DNA of 64,000 nt, from positions 1 to 64,000 of the forward strand of contig CAZTTH010000011.1 of assembly GCA_964615975.1 (NCBI GenBank), written 5' to 3'. This document shows, one piece after another, positions 54,201 to 63,200 of this stretch. Each line of letters starts with the position of its first letter. The stretch's first letter is position 1. The DNA comes from CAZTTH01 sp964615975 (GTDB taxonomy: Bacteria > Verrucomicrobiota > Lentisphaeria > JABSQK01 > JAJFLO01). The notes beneath the pieces are model-generated. The model searched no databases, had not been told where the DNA came from, and was given only the letters and a program-made list of their open reading frames with translations. Position numbers and translations under genes: made by a program.

Positions 54201-57200
54201 TTCGTGGTGGACGCCAACTCCATCAAGCTAGCCGATTCCCGTGTCAACGCGTTGAGCGGCGGCGCCCGCGATCTGACAGGCACCGGCGGCAATGTGGCCG
54301 GTCAGCGGTTGGTGGTTGATGGTGGCACCATCACGGTTCTCGCCCAATCGGACGTTGAAACGGTCAATCTCTCGGGTATTTTTGGATTGTTATTTATTGG
54401 TAGTAATAACGCCGGCAAGGCAGGGATTGGCGGCGCATACCTTCAGGTCGGTTATGATAACACAACGAATGCGTTGATAGATACCGGAGCGTTGGTGAAT
54501 GGTGATTCCCTGGCAGTGCGTGCCATTACCAATACCAGCAATATCTCCATGGCGGTTGCCGGCGGCTCCGCTGACAAACTGGCCATCAATGGCACGTTCA
54601 GTGTTCAACACATCAACAATCAAACACTGGCTCGTATTGATGAAGGTGCGGTCATAACCACTGGCACGGGTGTCATAACCATTGATCGAACTCAGAATGA
54701 TGTCCCCACTGAGACAACGGGTATTCTCGGAACGCTGCCGACTTTCGCGCCCGAATTAGCTATCGATGACGTCAATAATACCATTGAACTCACCCGCGAT
54801 CATGGCTACGTCACCGGCCAACCGTTGATCTATCATAATAATGGGGGCAGCGATATTGGCGGATTGGTGGATGGCGGCACGTATTATGCCATTGTCGAAG
54901 ATGCCAATACCATCAAACTCGCCACCACCAAAAGCAACGCGCTTGCGCTGATTGCGATCGACCTGAATCCCTCTGTCGGCACCGCCAGGGTTTTTCCCGC
55001 GACAGCGGTGACGGTCGACAAGGATACCATTACCTTTGCCAATGAACATGGATTTATCTCCGGTCAAGCGGTGAAATATCAAAACGGTGGCGGCGATAGT
55101 ATCGGCGGGCTGACTACGGATGCCTTTTATTATGTAGTTGTGGTGGATGCCAACAAGATCAAACTTGCCACAACCTTTGCCAATGCCATTGCCGGCAGTC
55201 CGGTCGTCATTAATTTGACGTCTACAGGCACTGGCAACAGCCAGAGCCTCATCCCCTTTTTGCGTCCGCTCGGCGCCGCCCATGTCTTGGAAACCGGCTT
55301 CGATCCGGCTGCCAATGGCGCTGTCAGTCTGGGCGATGACACCATCGATTTCGGCAGCGCGCATGGTTTGTTTACCGGCCAGACTGTGGTTTATGAAAAT
55401 GGCGGAGGGACGGATATCGGCGGCTTGACCGATGGTTCCATATATTATGTGGTCAAAGTGGATAATCGCAAGTTCAAGCTGGCGGCTACCAAGGCGAATG
55501 CGATCGCTGCGACCCCCGTGGTGATCGATCTCTCCGGTTTGGGTTCAGGCACGGGGCACAGCCTGAGTCGGATTGTCCCGCCTTTCAATCCGGCCGTGGC
55601 GGTGAATACATCAACCGAAACGATTAACCTGGGGCGTCCTCACAGTCTCGCCACCGGCCAAAAGATAATTTACCGTGTAGGCGATGGCTCGGCGATCGGC
55701 GGCCTGGCCGATGGCGGAATTTATTATATCATTAAAGTGGATGCCAATAGTGTCAAGCTGGCGAGCAGTCCGGACGATGCAACCGCTGGCAATGTTATCG
55801 ATCTGAGTTCGGTGGGAACTGGTTCGCGACACAAACTAGTGACTTTTTATGAATTAAAACCAGCCCCCAGCGGCATCTCTAATGCCGATATTGTCTCCTC
55901 TGACGACACTGCGTTCGTTACCGATCTGAACTTGTTAGTCGCCGCTGACGACCATTCGTTCCTGGTAAATGCCGGCGGTGGATTCAGTAAAGGCAGCGCG
56001 GTCGGCATTGGCATTACCATTTCGGTGAACACAATTGTTCGTGACACCCGGGCGATTATTGGCAGCGACGAGAAACTGCTGAATGATCCTGAATTCAGTC
56101 CTGCCAGCGGCATTAACAATAATAATACCATCAATCTCGGCTACGAGCATGGATTTACCACTGGCCAGACAGTGATGTATGCCAACGGCGATGGCGAAAA
56201 CGTCGGCGGATTGAATGAAGCCACTCTTTATTATGTAAAAGTGATTAATGCCCATGAGTTTCAATTGGCGCGTTCGCTTACCGAAGCAAACGAAACGCCT
56301 GCCAGTTTTTTTTCAATAGGGGCGATTGATGCCAATCGTGAACGCATCAATCTTGGTTACACCCACAATTTCCAGACCGGCGATCCTGTGGTTTATTCTG
56401 CTGGACAACAGAACGGCGGCGCCAGTATCGGCGGACTGGTAGATGGTCAGACATATTATATAATAGTCGTCGATACCCAAACGGTTACACTCGCCGCCTC
56501 GTTGGAGGATGCCCTCGCGTATCGCTCAAGCACCTTCGATCCCGCAATCGCCGTGGACATCACCAACGACACCATCTTTCTCGGGGAGGATCATGGGTTC
56601 GAAATCGGTGATGCGATCATCTATTCTGCTGGACAGCAGAATGGTGGCGCCAATATCGGCGGCTTGGTGGACGGCCAGACTTATTATATCATTCCGATCG
56701 ATGCCACCTCGATCGCGCTTTCAATTGTCGAGGATGATACCGAGGAAGCCACGCCGATTTCTTTTGCAACTTCGGCGGTATTGAATGATTCTATTGACAC
56801 CAGTTTTGTTCATGCCTGGGAGTCTGGCGATGCCGTGATTTATTTCAGCAGCGCCGGGGCGGCTGTTCAGGGTTTGGTAAATGGCGGTAAATACTATGTC
56901 ATCGAAGTGGACAGCACCCATGTGAAACTGGCAGCGACTTTGGCCGATGCCACCGCCGCCACCCCGGTTGCCATAGCCTTGAATGCTGCCAACGCCGCGG
57001 AAGACGGGCATGTGTTGCGCCGGGATGTAAGGGTTAATCTGACGTTAACAGGAACGTCAGGCACTGCCCACAATATCAGCCACAACTTCACGGTCAACCT
57101 GAGTGTCACGGGATCAGGCGCCAGTCACAGCTTAAGACTTGATCTTGACCCCACTACCGGAGATGGTCAAGCTCATGGGATCGGCGTGCCATTTAATGTC

Positions 57201-60200
57201 ACAACTGCGGTTAATCCCGATACTGATACCATAGACCTTGGATATACGCATCGCCTGACCGACGGGCAGGCTGTGGTTTATAGCAATGGATCAAATCTCA
57301 GCATCGGCGGTTTGGCCGACAGTGAGATCTATTACGTGATCGTCATCAATGCCACCCGAATTCAACTGGCTTCAACCAAAGGCGAGGCCATTGCCCGTTC
57401 CAAGCATTTGAATCTGATCACCGAGAATACCAGCGGCACCCATTTAATAGGCGCGGCGTTCCGCCCGACGCCAATCGTCGATGGTGCGCTCGATACCATC
57501 AATTTTGGTCGGGCACACAACTATGAAAGCGGCCAGGCGCTGGTCTACCATAATGGCGGCGGCGCGAGTATCGGCGGTTTGGTGAATGGCGCCACCTATT
57601 ACGCGATCGTCATCGACACGACCTCGATCAAACTCGCTGCCTCACTGGGGCTGGCGACGGCTGCAACCCCCACCACCCTCGATATCAATCCTGCCACCGC
57701 CACCGGCACTTCCCACAAGTTAAGCGACCCCAAAGACTCTAATGGATCGATCCGGGCGGGTGGTAAGATTCGCGTAGCCGCAAAAAATGACGGTAATATT
57801 CTCGCTCCTTCACTGGCGGGCGCCTTGACCAACGACACCCCCACGGGCGCCAACGCAACCGCGGAAAAACCGACTGAAGCGCAACAGGAACCGCCCAAAT
57901 TCGGCGTCGCGGTTTCCGGTAGTGTTGCCATCCAGGTTGTGGAGGAGATTGCCCAAGCCATCGTGCGGAACGCGACCATTACCTCCGGCACCGCCTTATC
58001 TCTTAATGCCAACAATGACAGTAGAATTCAATCATTTACCGGTGCCGTCTCCATCTCTTACACCAGCAAGTCTCCCGTGGGTCTGGCGGGAGCAGTATCG
58101 ATCAACACCATTCGTATGACCACCGAGGCCTTTCTCGACGCCGCCACTGTGAGCTTAACTGGAAATCTGAACCAGGTAGCGAAAAACGATGCGAGTATCC
58201 TGGCGGTTGCCGCCAGCCTGGCGGGCTCGGCGCCCAATAAACTTTCAGCGACCACCGGCGGGGGGGGGAGCTTGGCGGGAAGTGTATCACTCAATACCAT
58301 TGTCAGTTCCACCCTGACGTATGTGCGGGATAGTACCGTTGTCAGCGCGGTCGATGCGACCCTTGTGGCTGAAGATTTGCCCTCTATGAACGTGGTGGCC
58401 GGGGCGGCGGCGGTGGCTTTGGGAGGCAAGGCAGGTATCGGTGTGTCGATAGCAATCAATTCCATTGTTGGATTTACTCAAGCTTATATTGATAATTCCA
58501 CAATTAATGCCAGTGATGATGTGCAATTATCGGCGAGAACTACTGATGAAATTCAGGCGCTCACTGCAACCTTGGGCATAACTACCGGAGCGAAGGGGTT
58601 GGCTGCGGCACTTTCATTGTCGCTCAACTCTATCATTGTATCCACCGAATCTTATATAACCAAGAATTCAGTGATAATCGCGGACGGTGTACTCCGACTC
58701 AGTGCACACAGCGGCTCAACTATTATCGCCAATGGTGGCGGTGTCGGCATCGCGATCGGGAAAAGCGATGATAGTTCCGCTACCGGCACGGTTGGCTTTT
58801 CGATCGCGACAAATAATTTGATCAGTACCACGCGTTCTTACATTGACGAGACTACCGCGGCGGCAGCAAGTGTCGATCTGTCAGCAACTGCCAGGAATCA
58901 GATTGTGGCAGTTACAATCGGCGGCGGCGTTTCCGGTTCTAAGGGGACCGGCGGCGCGACGGCGGTAAGTGTGGCTGGTTCCGGTTCTCAGAATCTCATT
59001 GTTTCGATGGTCGAATCATATATTGTCGATTCCGCTGTCACAACAACCTTGACCACTGCGACCGTTAAGTTACTTGCCATCGACAGTTCTGAAATCCAAG
59101 CCGATGCCGGCGGCGTCGCCATCGCGGCTGCCTTCGGAGATGGGGGCGGCACTGCCGTTTCTGTAGGTGGCGCGGCCGCAATCAATACCATCGTTAATAT
59201 GGTTCGTTCCTACGTCGACACCTCGACAGTCATCGCAGCCGGTCACACTAGCATTTCGTTTGGTTCTGGTTCGAGCGCGGTAGTTGATGTTTCGGGCAAT
59301 ACCATTTCATTCTCCGATGTCCATCGTCTGGTGACTGGTCAGGCCGTTATATATGATGCTGGTTCAACGCCGATCGGCGGCTTGATTGATGGCCATACCT
59401 ATTATATCATCAAGCTCGATGACGACACCATTAAACTGGCAGAGTCTGCGACCGATGCCATGCTGGGTATCGCCGTTGATCTTACCTCGACCGGAAGCGC
59501 CACTGTCCATGATTTGTTGACGGCCGGCATTGAACTTATCGCCTTGGCTGACACCGTCATCGACACATTGAGTATCGGGGGCACTTTATCAGCATCAGAG
59601 GGTAAAGGCGGGGGTACTTCTGTCGCCGTTGCGGGCAGTGTTTCAATTAATGTGATTGTTAGTATTGTCGAAGCTGCGATCAAAAACAGTGATGAAACCC
59701 ACAACATTCAGTCTAATGGGGGTGCGATTAGTGTTACTGCCATGGACGATTCAGGTATACATGCGGCGGCGGGGGGCGGTGCGCTCGCGTTTGCCTTCGG
59801 TCAAGGCGGCGGCACCTCGGTTTCCTTTGGCGCGGCGGTGGCGATCAATGAGATCGTCAGCATCACCACAGCGCATATCGATGGTTCACAGGTTACTGTT
59901 TCCGGGCCGATGACAATTGCCGCTGTGTCCGCGCCTGATATTGTAGCGAATGCCATTGGATTTGCCGCGGGTGGTTCGGGTGGTCAGGGAGGCGGTGTAC
60001 AAGTATCCGGCGCCGGTTCCGGGGCGATTAATGGCATTGTCAGCACAGTTAAGGCGTTGATCGTGGACAGCGTTGTGGTCGCGTCCGGCAGGGTGGGATT
60101 GAATGCGGATGATCGCTCCCTCATTCAAGCCTTTGGCGGCGGCGCCTCAGGGGGCGGTGCCGGCGGCGCGGGTGGGGGCACTGCTGTGGCAGTAGGTGCT

Positions 60201-63200
60201 TCGATTACTATTAACAACATTGTTAATACCGTGGAAGCCGCTATCGATAGTTCTAACGTGGATGCAATGGGTTTGATCGCGCTTCATGCCCAATCGAAAG
60301 CGGAAATTGTTACTGCAGCGATTGGGTTTGCTGGCGGTGGGGCCGGTGGTTCGGGTGGTGGGGTGGCTGTTTCTGTTGCCGGAGCTGGATCCATTAACAC
60401 GGTGGTGAAAACGATTAAGGCCGAGATCCGCAATGATAGTGACGTTACAACCACAATCGGTTCAATTACATTAGAAGCCTTGGACGATTCGTCTATTATT
60501 ACAGTCGCGGGCGCGGCGGCAATTTCAGGCGCTGGTGGCGCCGGCGGAGGCACATCGGTGCAGGTAGGCGCCTCGATAGCGACGGCGGCGATTGCCAATA
60601 CCGTCGCCGCGTTTATTACTGATTCGACAGTGATCGCAACTACCGGTGCAGTCAACTTAAAAGCAGAATCCACCGCTGAAATTATCACCGTGGCGATCGG
60701 TTTTGGCGCGGGTGGTTCCGGTGGGGCAGGCGGGGGCGTTCAAGTTGCCGTTTCAGGATCTGGAATTGGCAACGGTATTGGTAACACCATCAAGGCGATC
60801 ATTGAGGGAAGTGAAGTAACGGCGGGGACAACAGTGACGCTAACTGCGACTGACGATTCGACGATCTGGGCGTTTGGCGGCGGCGCTACAGCCGGCGGGG
60901 CGGGTGGCGCTGGTGGTGGGACAACAGTGGGGGTTGGCGCTTCCATTGCCATCAGTGCGATTACAAACACGGTAGAAGCCGCCATCGACGATTCTACTGT
61001 TACTGCGGCAACCGGTGTTTCATTGGAAGCAACATCAACGGTTGAAATCAATACCACAACCATCGGGTTCGCAGGCGGCGGAGCAGGAGGGGCAGGTGGC
61101 GGTGTCGCGGTGTCGGTAGCGGGGGCTGGCTCAATTAATTCTGTGACCAATACCATTAAGGCGGAAATTCGCAATGACAGCACGGTGACAACCCCAACCG
61201 GCGCACTTTCCCTGTATGCCAAGGACGATTCGTCCATAATCACGGTGGCGGGCGCGTTAGCGGCATCGGGTGCTGGCGGCGCTGGTGGTGGTACGTCGGT
61301 GCAGGTAGGGGCATCGGTAGCGACGGCCGCGATAGCCAACACCATTTCAGCACTCATTGCTGACTCAACCGTGACCGCAACGACTGGCGCGGTCACCCTG
61401 ATGGCTGAATCTACTGCCGATATCATCACAGTGGCAATCGGGTTTGGCGCCGGCGGTTCCGGTGGCGCGGGCGGTGGAGTGCAGGTGGCAGCGGCGGGAT
61501 CAGCGGTAGGCAGTGGCATTGGCAACACCATTCAGGCAGTTATCAAGGGCAGTGAAGTAACGGCGGGAACAATGGTGACATTGACCGCGACGAATGATTC
61601 GACGATATGGTCGTTTGGCGGCGGTGCTTCAGCCGGCGGTGCCGGTGGAGCGGGCGGTGGTGTTGGGGTAGCGGTAGGCGCTTCCGTGGCGATTAATGCC
61701 ATTACCAATACTGTTGAAGCGGTCATCGATTCTTCGACTGTCAACGCTGAATCGGGGATTACACTGAAAGCTTCTTCAACGGCGGAAATTAATACCACGA
61801 CCATTGGTTTTGCGGGAGGTGGCGCGGGTGGCGCGGGTGGTGGTGTTGCGGTGTCAGCAGCTGGAGCAGGCTCAATTAATACCGTGGTTAATACGATCAG
61901 GGCTGAAATCCGCACCCTCAGTGAAGTGACTACTTCAACCGGAATGGTCACCTTGCAGGCTGAGGATAATTCTTCGATCATTACCGTGGCAGGCGCGGCG
62001 GCGGGCTCAGGTGCGGGCGGTGCGGGTGGTGGTGTAGCTGTGCAAGCGGGCGCTTCGGTCGCCACGGCAGCGATTGCCAATACCATCCAGGCCTTGATTA
62101 CCGATTCAATGGTGACGGCAACTACCGGTGCAGTGACATTATCTGCAGATTCCACGGCTAATATTCTTTCAGTAGCGATTGGTTTCGCGGCAGGCGGAGC
62201 AGGCGGCGCTGGCGGGGGCGTGCAAATATCCGCAGCGGGATCAGCTGTCGGCAACGGGATCGGAAACACGGTTCAAGCGTTGATTAAAGGTAGCACGGTG
62301 ACGTCAGCCGGCATTGTGAGTGTTACCGCGACCGACAATTCAAAAGTTTTTGCCTTTGGCGGTGGCGCCTCGGGTGGTGGCGCTGGGGGAGCGGGTGGCG
62401 GTGTTGCCGGAGCGATTGGGGCATCAGTTACCATAAATGCAATAACCAATACGGTTGAAGCGGCGATTGACAGTTCGACGGTAAGCTCAGTGGGAGCGCT
62501 ATTAGTTGAGGCGATTTCCGCAGGAGAGATTTATACAGTTGCCATTGGTTTTGCGGGAAGCGGGGCGGGCGGGGCTGGTGGCGGTGTGGCATTGGCGGGC
62601 GCGGGCGCAGGCGCGATTAATACGATAGTGAAAACAGTTAAAGCCGAGATTCGCGCCTCCAGTAACGTGACTACCACCGCCGGTGGTACAGTGACAGTTC
62701 ATGCGCAGGATACTTCCAAGATTTTTGCGATTGCGGGCGCGGCAGCGGCTTCGGGAGCTGGTGGGGCGGGTGGCGGCGTATCCGGTCAGGCCGGCGCTTC
62801 GGTGGCAACGAACGCGATAACCAATACCATTCGCGCGGCAATTGATGGTTCAATGGTGACCTCAGCCGGGGTGGTGATGGTGAATGCGGAATCGACGGCG
62901 GAAATGCTGGGAGTGGCGATCGGGTTCGCGGCGGGCGGTTCGGGTGGAGCGGGCGGTGGGGTGCAGATTTCAGCGGCAGGATCAGCGGTTGGCAGTGGAA
63001 TCGGGAACACGGTACAGGCGTTGATTGTCGGCAGCATGGTGACGTCGTCAAGTACCGTGAGTGTCACGGCGACGGACAGCGCGAAAATCTTTGCCTTTGG
63101 CGGCGGCGCATCCGGTGGCGGTTCGGGCGGCGCCGGTGGCGGAGTCGCTGGCGCGGTAGGCGCGTCGGTGACAATCAATGCGATCACCAGTGTAGTGGAA

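Noticed and set aside
60284..62269. Long - strand open frames rich in Pro-Pro-Ala repeats
   Set aside because: They are the antisense of the glycine-rich codons (GGC/GGT/GCG) of the giant + strand gene; the repeated motif and lack of starts or ribosome sites make them shadows.
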